From: an uncultured Tidjanibacter sp.
GTDB taxonomy: Bacteria > Bacteroidota > Bacteroidia > Bacteroidales > Rikenellaceae
Assembly (NCBI GenBank): GCA_934663885.1
Contig: CAKUKW010000013.1
Span: forward strand, 1-20,456
DNA length: 20,456 nt
Reading direction: 5' to 3'
The notes beneath the pieces were generated by a model that ran no database searches, was not told the DNA's origin, and worked only from the letters and a program-made list of their open reading frames with translations. Below are positions 15,228-20,456 of the stretch, in pieces; positions within the stretch are counted from its first letter, which is position 1; each line of letters opens with the position of its first letter. The translations under genes were made by a program, and so were the position numbers.

Positions 15228-16001
15228 TTACAGGATAGATTTACGGGCGCGCTCTATTAATTTCGAATGGTATGTTTCATCTGCCGCAGTCAGGAAGCCG
15301 TAGGAAGGGATGTTGCTTTCGGTCGCCCGTGTGCCGTTTTCGTCCAGGAGCCACGCCACGCGGCGAACTATGGCCGGAGCGGGGTCTATTATGTCGATAT
15401 CCATGTGGCCGACCGCTTTCCTTATTAGCGGCTCCATAAAAGGGTAATGCGTACAACCCAGTACGATGCGGTCCACGCCTGCATCAATCATGGGTTTTAC
15501 CGCCTGTTTAACGAGTTCATAACTTTCGGGGTCGTTCTCACGGCCCTGCTCCACTGCCGTCACGAATCCTTTGCCGACTCCCGTTATTATCGTAGTGTCC
15601 GACGAATATCTCGATTTGAGGTCGCGGAACCAGTCGCTTTCCAGAGCGGCGCGCGTTGCCAGAACGCCTATTATGCCCGTCCTTGTAGTTTCCGCCGCCG
15701 GTTTCAGCGCCGGTTCCATACCAACGAACGGGATATCGTATTTTTCCCTCAGGTGTTTTATAGCGGCCATGGTGGCGGTATTGCAGGCCAGCACGACCAT
15801 TTTACAGCCACGCCGGACAAGTTCCCCTACCGCTTGGTCTATATAACCGACGACTTCCTCCGCAGGCTTTTCCCCGTAGGGACAATTCTTGCCGTCGCCG
15901 AAATAGATCAGCGACTCACGGGGCAGCTCCTTCCTCAGCTCTCGCCACACGGAGAGGCCTCCCATGCCTGAATCGAATACGCCTATCGGGGAATTGTTCA
16001 T
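15228..16001 (-). CDS. murI: Glutamate racemase
   Basis: This 257-residue cytoplasmic enzyme should interconvert L- and D-glutamate and so supply D-Glu for peptidoglycan, without a cofactor. The two catalytic cysteines are present: Cys73 in LACNTAT and Cys183 in LGCTHYPF, with His185 beside the second. Asp10 and Ser11 (FDSGMGG) form the conserved N-terminal substrate loop, and FGDGKNCPYGEK is at 35-46. The length is standard. The ATG complementary to 15999-16001 is 20 bp from a TAnnTTTG box, so it is transcribed from its own promoter. It reads toward ftsK, separated by two hairpins. The C-terminal ~25 residues (TESNIPSYGFLTAADETYHSKL) are typical of Bacteroidota racemases as far as I recall. 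Confidence 0.95.
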   Translation of the reverse strand: MNNSPIGVFDSGMGGLSVWRELRKELPRESLIYFGDGKNCPYGEKPAEEVVGYIDQAVGELVRRGCKMVVLACNTATMAAIKHLREKYDIPFVGMEPALKPAAETTRTGIIGVLATRAALESDWFRDLKSRYSSDTTIITGVGKGFVTAVEQGRENDPESYELVKQAVKPMIDAGVDRIVLGCTHYPFMEPLIRKAVGHMDIDIIDPAPAIVRRVAWLLDENGTRATESNIPSYGFLTAADETYHSKLIERARKSIL

Positions 16002-16021
16002 TGTTCCGGATAACTATACCG

Positions 16022-16052
16022 CAAAGATAAAGAAAGCCCCCGACATCTTAAA
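16022..16052 (-). promoter_or_regulatory. Bacteroidota-type promoter for murI
   Basis: TATCTTTG (complement of 16022-16029) matches TAnnTTTG, and TTTA (complement of 16049-16052) lies 19 bases upstream as a near-match to TTTG. The murI ATG is 20 bp downstream. The promoter overlaps the terminator hairpin of the upstream sigma-factor operon. Confidence 0.55.
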
Positions 16053-16077
16053 AAATTATTTGAAAGATGTCAGGAGC
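16036..16077 (-). terminator. Terminator of the sigma/anti-sigma operon
   Basis: Arms at 16036-16049 and 16064-16077 can pair over 14 bp on the minus strand with two G-U pairs, including a perfect GACATCTT / AAGATGTC core. The stem is followed by the pyrimidine-rich TTTCTTTATCTTT. It lies about 50 bp after the stop of the 147-residue membrane protein gene. Confidence 0.55.
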
Positions 16078-16124
16078 ATGCCATTCATTTTTTAAATCCG
16101 GGATAATTCCGCACGATCTCCCTG

Positions 16125-16568
16125 TCAATCTCGCTCTTCCATTTCTTTCTTCAGGGCTTTACGCCTTGCATGCCCTGAGATAATACCGTTGGCCGAGAGA
16201 TAAAATATTGCCACGGCCAATAGGGCGCCGGCGATCTGGGCGGGTACCGAAGGCGATTCCGGCGATTCCTCCTTTATACTTTCGGATATGCCGTTGAAAA
16301 ACTCGGGAATGAAAGAAAAAGCGGAAGAAAGATCGACGCCCAGGTAATGGAGCACGGTCCAGACAATGCCGGATATGCCGGCAGCAACCCCTAAAGCAGC
16401 GATGATCTGCCACAGCACACGAACCGTTCGGGCTTGCCTGGCCCGGACGCGCACTTTCAGCATGATGCTGTCTTCAAGGCCGGCAGGCATCATGGGCTTT
16501 TGCATCTCCCGGAACCTGCTTTTCAATGTGTCGCCGCCATGCAGGCGGTTATCTACCTCTGTTTTCAT
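16125..16568 (-). CDS. Two-helix membrane protein, probable anti-sigma factor
   Basis: This 147-residue protein is coupled to the ECF sigma gene by a 4-base ATGA overlap (16565-16568), the usual arrangement for an anti-sigma factor. The N-terminal 48 residues are hydrophilic and probably cytoplasmic (MKTEVDNRLHGGD; MPAGLEDSIMLKVRVRARQ at 27-45 resembles the stretch just before the membrane in many anti-sigma proteins). Membrane helices are likely at about 50-76 and 108-131, with a roughly 30-residue acidic loop (ISESIKEESPESP) outside and a short basic C-terminal tail inside. It has no cysteine at all, so it lacks the zinc-binding HxxxCxxC motif of the ZAS class. The function is inferred from gene position and topology, not from a recognised domain. 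Confidence 0.75.
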   Translation of the reverse strand: MKTEVDNRLHGGDTLKSRFREMQKPMMPAGLEDSIMLKVRVRARQARTVRVLWQIIAALGVAAGISGIVWTVLHYLGVDLSSAFSFIPEFFNGISESIKEESPESPSVPAQIAGALLAVAIFYLSANGIISGHARRKALKKEMEERD

Positions 16569-17104
16569 ACGTGGTTTCCTATTAGGGCCGCCAGCTTCTT
16601 CCGCGTGCGGTGTAATTTTACTTTTACATTTCCGGGAGCGTCGCCAGTAATTGCCGAGATATCGTCCACCGACATATCCTGCATGTAGAACAGCTCGAGT
16701 AACAGACGCTCCGTTTCAGGGAGCCTGTCCATACCTTTTTCCAGCTCTTCGAGCCGCGCCTCAGCCAATATGGCCTCCTCCCGGTCGTCGGTTACGGACT
16801 CCATCCGCTTTTCGTCTATGTCTTCGCCCGGAGACTTTCGCCTGCGCGTGTGCGATACCGCCGCATTGTAGGCTATGCGGTAGAGCCATGTGGAAAACTT
16901 ACTGTCGCCCCGGAATTTCTTTAGCTGCTGGAAGGCTTTCAGGAAAATATCCGAGGTCACCTCTTCGGCATCCTGCCTGTTGCGGACGATACCCGATACC
17001 AGTGCGAACACCTGTCCGCCGTGGCGTCCGATGATCTCGCGGTAGGCTTCGGCATCGCCGTCGAGCACTTTCCTGACGGTTATGTTGTCCGGATTATTTT
17101 CCAT
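16565..17104 (-). CDS. ECF-family RNA polymerase sigma factor
   Basis: This 179-residue sigma factor has only regions 2 and 4, as in extracytoplasmic-function sigmas. Region 2 spans about residues 18-90, with the core-binding and -10 recognition stretch DAEEVTSDIFLKAFQQLKKF and FSTWLYRIAYNAAVSHTRRR. Region 4 spans about 115-172, with LPETERLLLELFYMQDMSVD and a helix-turn-helix at 144-168 that should read the -35 element. It directs polymerase to a stress or envelope regulon. The next gene starts inside its stop codon and probably encodes its inhibitor. Its own upstream region carries GTAAC-N16-CGTC, and the same pattern faces the divergent DUF6249-like gene, so it is probably autoregulated and controls that neighbour. 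Confidence 0.93.
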   Translation of the reverse strand: MENNPDNITVRKVLDGDAEAYREIIGRHGGQVFALVSGIVRNRQDAEEVTSDIFLKAFQQLKKFRGDSKFSTWLYRIAYNAAVSHTRRRKSPGEDIDEKRMESVTDDREEAILAEARLEELEKGMDRLPETERLLLELFYMQDMSVDDISAITGDAPGNVKVKLHRTRKKLAALIGNHV

Positions 17105-17114
17105 TTATGGTTTT

Positions 17115-17139
17115 GACGCATCAGCGTACGTAAAGTTAC
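17115..17139 (-). promoter_or_regulatory. ECF-type promoter upstream of the sigma gene
   Basis: On the minus strand GTAAC (complement of 17135-17139) is followed after exactly 16 bases by CGTC (complement of 17115-17118). This bipartite layout fits ECF promoters (-35 with AAC, -10 with CGTC). The sigma ATG is 10 bp beyond the CGTC, so the leader is very short. Confidence 0.55.
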
Positions 17140-17207
17140 ATAATAATACGCGGGAAATTCACCGTGCGCCTTAAAACAACCGCTGCTAATGGATATTTCG
17201 ATCCGGT

Positions 17208-17232
17208 GTAACCTTTCCGCGAGCCCGGCGTC
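17208..17232 (+). promoter_or_regulatory. ECF-type promoter upstream of the DUF6249-like gene
   Basis: GTAAC (17208-17212) is followed after exactly 16 bases by CGTC (17229-17232). The same two elements with the same spacing lie on the opposite strand before the sigma gene. The leader to the ATG at 17305 would be about 65-70 bases. No TAnnTTTG box competes here. Confidence 0.6.
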
Positions 17233-17304
17233 ATAATTACGAAAGCGAAGGAAACAACGCGTTATTCAGCACAAATTAATTGTTAACCATAAAAACCAAA
17301 GATT

Positions 17305-17703
17305 ATGTTTTTTGAAGACTTTTTGATGCCCATAGGCGTATTGTTCGTTATTTTTTATTTTACGTACCAGATCATTAAAGTTCTCGCTCACCGAAAAGAG
17401 AGGCAAATGATGGTGGAAAAGATGTCCCAGAACCCCGACATCATGAACTACAGGCTCGAAAACCAGATGGAGATCGTGAAAAGCCCTTATAACTGGCTGA
17501 AACCGGCCGGCCTGGTGATAGGTCTCGGCATAGGGTGTATATTAGCTTTCTTCTTCCTGAAGGGCCCAGGCGCCGCCATGATGTCCGAAGGTATGGTAAG
17601 TATGATGGTACTCGGAATGTCCCTGATATGCGGCGGACTGGGTATGCTGGGCGGATTCTTTACCGAAAGGGCGCTGCGCAACACCGATGCGAAAAAGAAA
17701 TAG
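17305..17703 (+). CDS. DUF6249-like inner-membrane protein
   Basis: This 132-residue protein has three likely membrane helices at about residues 6-28, 66-86 and 95-118. Between the first two is a hydrophilic segment (AHRKERQMMVEKMSQNPD, then YRLENQ). The last two are rich in Gly and Met (GLGIGCIL; GGLGMLGGFF), and the C-terminus is basic (NTDAKKK). The pattern fits DUF6249, a small membrane-protein family that I recall beside sigma-factor genes in Bacteroidota; its function is unknown. It faces away from the ECF sigma gene and has a matching GTAAC-N16-CGTC promoter, so it is probably a target of that sigma. The ATG at 17305 is the first in frame. A strong terminator follows about 80 bp after the stop. 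Confidence 0.8.
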   Translation: MFFEDFLMPIGVLFVIFYFTYQIIKVLAHRKERQMMVEKMSQNPDIMNYRLENQMEIVKSPYNWLKPAGLVIGLGIGCILAFFFLKGPGAAMMSEGMVSMMVLGMSLICGGLGMLGGFFTERALRNTDAKKK

Positions 17704-17716
17704 TTTTAAGTGCCGG

Positions 17717-17740
17717 ACAAATTTTATCGCTAAATTTTGT
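17717..17740. repeat. Small AT-rich inverted repeat after the DUF6249-like gene
   Basis: ACAAATTTTA (17717-17726) and TAAATTTTGT (17731-17740) pair at 9 of 10 positions around a TCGC loop, with GGAC / GTCC further out. It lies just past the stop codon and may protect the 3' end of the transcript. Confidence 0.35.
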
Positions 17741-17781
17741 TCAGTCCTTAGGATTTATTGGATAGTTTAGTTTGTAGCTGA

Positions 17782-17817
17782 AAGCGGGAAGGATCACATC
17801 CCTCCCGCTTACTTTTT
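17782..17817 (+). terminator. Rho-independent terminator of the DUF6249-like gene
   Basis: AAGCGGGA (17782-17789) pairs with TCCCGCTT (17803-17810), and inner GGAT / ATCC closes a CAC loop, giving 12 pairs with one A-C mismatch. TACTTTTTA follows on the plus strand. The stem overlaps the stop codon of the convergent helicase gene. Confidence 0.7.
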
Positions 17818-19230
17818 ATCTAAAAACCGCTCGTCGAAATTTACGAGATAAAGTTGTTCGCTGGCCCGCGTAAGGGCCGTGTAGAGCCATCGCATCAAAT
17901 CGCGGCTCATGGGTTCGTCGCCGAACAACATCCTGTCCACGAAGACCGCTTTCCATTCCCCGCCCTGGGCCTTGTGTGCCGTCACAGCGTACGCGAACTT
18001 TATCTGCACTGCATTATAGTATGGGCTCTCCCGTACCTCTCTGTATAGTTTCGCCTTGCTTTTGATTTCCGGATAATCTTCGGCTATCGAGTAGAAAAGC
18101 CGGCTGCTTTGGTCCGGCGTGAGAGCGGGGGCCTGCGATGTAAGCGTGTCGAGAAGTACCTTGCATTCAAGCTCGTAGTCGTCGTAGTCAGGGAAACGGA
18201 GGCGTGCCTCTGCGAACCTGAAACCGTAGAATTCCTCAGACCTGCGGAGCCTTTCGAGCCGGGCTATATCTCCGTTGGCTATGAAATCCAGCTTCGGGTC
18301 TTCATCCCTTTCGGCAAAATGGTAATTATTCTTAACGATCATCAGCATGTCGCCCGATTCCAGTTCCTCTTCCGCAAAGAGTATGTTCCGGCGGACTCCT
18401 TCGTTGAACCTGTTCGCCCGCTTGTTCGACCGTGTGATGATTATCGTTTCGTCCTTCCCGTAGGTTGAGTAGCAGTTCTCGACCAATTCCAGGAATTCGC
18501 CCCCTTCAACCGACCTGAAATCGGGATAATCCATCTTGAACAGGGGCGGTTCGTAAATTTCCGCCTCGAGCATGCACCGCACCATAGTGGCGTTGAAAAG
18601 TATTCCCGACTCGCTCCCGTGCCTCATTACTTCATCCAGTGTGCCGTAGGTCACGTCGCCGAAAACCGACATATAGCCGGGGTCGAGTGCGGGACTGCGG
18701 TCATGCCCGACCGGCGGCAGTTGCGCGTCGTCGCCCACGAACATGATGCGGCAGCGGGTTCCGCTACGGACATATTTGAATATATCTTCGAGCAACGAGC
18801 CTGAACCGAAAACAGAGCTCTCCGACGAAGAAACAGATATCATGGAGGCTTCGTCGACTATAAAACAGGCATCTTTTTCGCGGTTTATGTCGAGGCTGAA
18901 AGCACCTTCGGGCGATGAAGTGCTTTTTTGTCGGTAAATCCTTTTATGTATCGTCGTGGCTTTTTCCCCCGTATGCTGCGACATCACTTTGGCTGCGCGG
19001 CCGGTAGGGGCCATTAGGATAGGTTTGATCCTTAGCGATTTGAGCGCCGCTACGAAAGCCGCCGTGAGGGAAGTTTTACCGGTGCCTGCGTAACCGTTAA
19101 GGATGAAAATGCCGGAGTGTTCCCCATCGGCCAACCACAGTGATAACTTTTCTATTATTTTTTTTTGGCCAAAAGTTGGAGTGAATCCAAAATTAGCGTA
19201 AATTTGGGACGCAATATGTTCGTGGAGCAT
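17809..19230 (-). CDS. RecD/Dda-like superfamily 1 DNA helicase
   Basis: This 473-residue protein carries the SF1B helicase motifs in order: Walker A GYAGTGKTS at 46-54 (Lys52), motif Ia MAPTGRAAKVM, motif II VDEAS at 125-129, motif III GDDAQLPPVG at 166-175, and the C-terminal TAHKAQGGEW and YTALTRASEQLYLV of the UvrD_C_2 type. It is about the size of phage T4 Dda and lacks the N-terminal extension of RecD2. It probably unwinds DNA 5' to 3' during repair or replication restart. There is no RecB or RecC nearby. The ATG complementary to 19228-19230 (MLHEHIASQ) is preceded by a TAAGTTTG box. The coding strand has a run of nine A near codons 23-26 (QKKI). The gene is divergent from a membrane-protein gene 51 bp away. 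Confidence 0.9.
   Translation of the reverse strand: MLHEHIASQIYANFGFTPTFGQKKIIEKLSLWLADGEHSGIFILNGYAGTGKTSLTAAFVAALKSLRIKPILMAPTGRAAKVMSQHTGEKATTIHKRIYRQKSTSSPEGAFSLDINREKDACFIVDEASMISVSSSESSVFGSGSLLEDIFKYVRSGTRCRIMFVGDDAQLPPVGHDRSPALDPGYMSVFGDVTYGTLDEVMRHGSESGILFNATMVRCMLEAEIYEPPLFKMDYPDFRSVEGGEFLELVENCYSTYGKDETIIITRSNKRANRFNEGVRRNILFAEEELESGDMLMIVKNNYHFAERDEDPKLDFIANGDIARLERLRRSEEFYGFRFAEARLRFPDYDDYELECKVLLDTLTSQAPALTPDQSSRLFYSIAEDYPEIKSKAKLYREVRESPYYNAVQIKFAYAVTAHKAQGGEWKAVFVDRMLFGDEPMSRDLMRWLYTALTRASEQLYLVNFDERFLDKK
19176..19206 (+). promoter_or_regulatory. Promoter for the 206-residue membrane protein, inside the helicase gene
   Basis: TTGG (19176-19179), 19 bases, then TAAATTTG (19199-19206) repeats the layout seen before fabD (TTGG-N19-TAnnTTTG). 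It lies within the first codons of the helicase gene on the other strand. The leader to the ATG at 19282 would be about 65-70 bases. Confidence 0.5.
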
Positions 19231-19259
19231 ATTAATGGTATTAATTTCCGGATCAGTTA

Positions 19260-19290
19260 CAAACTTAAACTAAAAATAGCAATGAAAAAA
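19260..19290 (-). promoter_or_regulatory. Possible promoter for the helicase gene
   Basis: TAAGTTTG (complement of 19260-19267) matches TAnnTTTG, with TTTT at the complement of 19287-19290, 19 bases upstream. The helicase ATG is about 30 bp downstream. The box lies in the leader of the divergent gene. Confidence 0.45.
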
Positions 19291-19902
19291 AGGACTATCC
19301 TTCAAATCGTACTCGCGTTGGTCATAATAGCGCTTGCCGTGTGGTTGTACATTATGATAGTTACGCCTATCCGTTTCGAAAAACAGGTGAACCATCGTAA
19401 GGCGGCCGTTATCGAGCGTATCAAAGACATTCGAAGCGCAGAGAGGGGTTATAAGCAGCTTTATAATGAATACACCGGGACTTTCGACGAACTGATCCGT
19501 TTCGTGCTCAACGATTCACTGACTTTCGAGAGGACTTTCGGTTCGCTGGACGATTCGGCGGCGGTGGCGCAGAACCTCGTGAGGGTCGAGCAGTTCAAAA
19601 TGGCGGCTATAGATACGGTTTTCGGCAGCAAGGTGCTCACTCCTGAAGATGTAAGGCAGCTGAGGTACATACCCTATGGAGACGGCGCGCAGTATATACT
19701 GGATGCGACGGTATTGGTTACCGAGTCTAAAGTAAGCGTGCCCGTATTCGAATGCAAGGCTCCTTACAAGGATTTCCTTTTCGATCTCAACCATCAGGAA
19801 TTGGTTAATTATATTGATACAGAGAAAGCTTTGAACAAATATCCGGGCGTCAAAGTCGGATCGCTCGAAGTCGCAACGAACGATGCAGGAAACTGGGAAT
19901 AA
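19282..19902 (+). CDS. Conserved Bacteroidota single-pass membrane protein, function unknown
   Basis: This 206-residue protein has one membrane helix at about residues 6-28 after a short basic N-terminus (MKKRT), and a large domain that should face the periplasm. After the helix comes a charged helical stretch (AAVIERIKDIRSAERGYKQL at 41-60) and YTGTFDELI at 64-72. The C-terminal part carries IPYGDGAQYILDA at 130-142, VPVFECKAPY at 153-162 and GNWE at the very end. From memory these blocks belong to a conserved Bacteroidota family without an assigned role; that is unverified. The frame opens upstream at 19165, but the ATG at 19282 gives a proper membrane anchor and follows a promoter-like site. 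The next gene starts 20 bases before this one ends, so the two are translationally linked. Confidence 0.8.
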   Translation: MKKRTILQIVLALVIIALAVWLYIMIVTPIRFEKQVNHRKAAVIERIKDIRSAERGYKQLYNEYTGTFDELIRFVLNDSLTFERTFGSLDDSAAVAQNLVRVEQFKMAAIDTVFGSKVLTPEDVRQLRYIPYGDGAQYILDATVLVTESKVSVPVFECKAPYKDFLFDLNHQELVNYIDTEKALNKYPGVKVGSLEVATNDAGNWE

Positions 19903-20456
19903 CATATCCCACGTTAAAAAGATATTGTCCATTCGGCTCACATCGAGTGGACTTTCTTTTTACGTCAGCACCCCTGGCTGTCCCCGCAGTGACGGCGAGA
20001 GGCGGATTCCTTTTGCCCGCAGGGATACCGGTATTACAGCGGCGGTCCGTGGTATAGTCGAATCGACACCGGAATTGTCGGGGTATTTCTCGGCGGTCAA
20101 TATTTTTATAGATACTCCGGATACTGTGTATGCTCCGGCCGAGGTACTGCGCGCCGATAATGTAGGGGCTTTCCTTACTGCTTCGGGTATTTATATTCCC
20201 CATGGTAGCGGAGTGGCCGTTTCTCCCGTTGTAGCGGACTTGCGCGCGGCTATGAGATACGATTCGGGATCACTGGCTTTCCTCAGGGATTATTACGGAG
20301 CCAGGGTTTCGTTTTATTCGCCCTTGCAGGAAAATTTGGAGCTGGCGGCTAAAAAAGGTTTCAATTACGACGGTTTTATAGTGAATTTAACGGAGCGCAA
20401 TATGTATATAACCCGTTTCGACGGTAACGGTAACCTGCTCCTGTCAGAGGTTTACC
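19883..20456 (+). CDS. DUF3822-like protein, N-terminal part (cut by window edge)
   Basis: An ATG at 19883, 20 bases inside the previous gene and in another frame, opens a frame that stays open to the end of the window (191 codons). It begins MQETGNNISHVKKILSIRL and continues with short strands: SSGLSFYVSTP, IDTPDTVYAPAEVL near 77-90, YGARVSFYSPLQENLELAAK, and ITRFDGNGNLLLSEVY at the right edge. The 'IRLTSSGLSFYV' opening, the 'TPDTVYAP' segment and the late actin-like 'YDGFIVNLTERNMYI' stretch fit DUF3822, a Bacteroidota family usually about 260-280 residues long. I recall it upstream of rsmD, but that gene would be outside this window. No signal peptide, so probably cytoplasmic. Function unknown. 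Confidence 0.75.
   Translation, partial: MQETGNNISHVKKILSIRLTSSGLSFYVSTPGCPRSDGERRIPFARRDTGITAAVRGIVESTPELSGYFSAVNIFIDTPDTVYAPAEVLRADNVGAFLTASGIYIPHGSGVAVSPVVADLRAAMRYDSGSLAFLRDYYGARVSFYSPLQENLELAAKKGFNYDGFIVNLTERNMYITRFDGNGNLLLSEVY

Noticed and set aside
19158..19166. Run of nine A on the helicase coding strand as a phase-variation tract
   Set aside because: Nine bases is short, it encodes the ordinary QKKI stretch, and there is no evidence of frame variants.
1..20456. CRISPR array, tRNA, rRNA, insertion sequence or prophage genes
   Set aside because: I saw no regularly spaced direct repeats, no cloverleaf or rRNA-like stretch, and no transposase, integrase or phage structural gene.

Overview
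This window looks like chromosomal core DNA from a Bacteroidota bacterium, probably order Bacteroidales and possibly a Rikenellaceae/Alistipes-like lineage (the family-level placement is inference). The evidence is a topoisomerase IV pair of the Bacteroidota type, the neighbouring ftsK and LolA-like genes, a DUF6249-like and a DUF3822-like protein, weak Shine-Dalgarno sequences, and several upstream regions carrying the Bacteroidota -7 promoter box TAnnTTTG. No tRNA, rRNA, CRISPR array, transposase or integrase gene was recognised. It reads as a housekeeping region with a few accessory elements, not a mobile island.

Layout. 1-1044 (-): N-terminal 348 residues of an exported TPR protein that runs off the left edge. 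1175-2059 (-): fabD, with its own promoter and terminator. 2298-3773 (-): an astacin-like lipoprotein whose zinc/catalytic motif is degenerate. 4156-4899 (+): plsC. 4984-6855 (+): parE; 6998-7207 (+): a 69-residue acidic protein; 7258-10392 (+): parC with a long disordered tail ending in a sliding-clamp-like pentapeptide. 10455-10982 (+): aroK. 11126-11752 (-): LolA-like carrier. 11753-12199: a 447-bp gene-free stretch holding a nested inverted-repeat element. 12200-15097 (-): ftsK. 15228-16001 (-): murI. 16125-17104 (-): an ECF sigma factor and a coupled two-helix membrane protein (likely anti-sigma). 17305-17703 (+): a divergent DUF6249-like membrane protein. 17809-19230 (-): a RecD/Dda-like helicase. 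19282-19902 (+): a conserved single-pass membrane protein overlapping 19883-20456 (+), a DUF3822-like gene that runs off the right edge.

Functional themes. Chromosome segregation and topology (ParE, ParC, FtsK) and cell-envelope building (FabD, PlsC, MurI, LolA-like) dominate. The most informative regulatory signal is in the 200 bp between the ECF sigma gene and the divergent DUF6249-like gene. Each side carries GTAAC-N16-CGTC in the right orientation. This suggests an autoregulated sigma/anti-sigma pair that also controls the membrane protein. Other points worth a second look are the apparently inactive astacin-like lipoprotein, the QLNLF end of ParC, the nested palindromic element beside ftsK, and the overlapping 5' regions of the helicase and its divergent neighbour.
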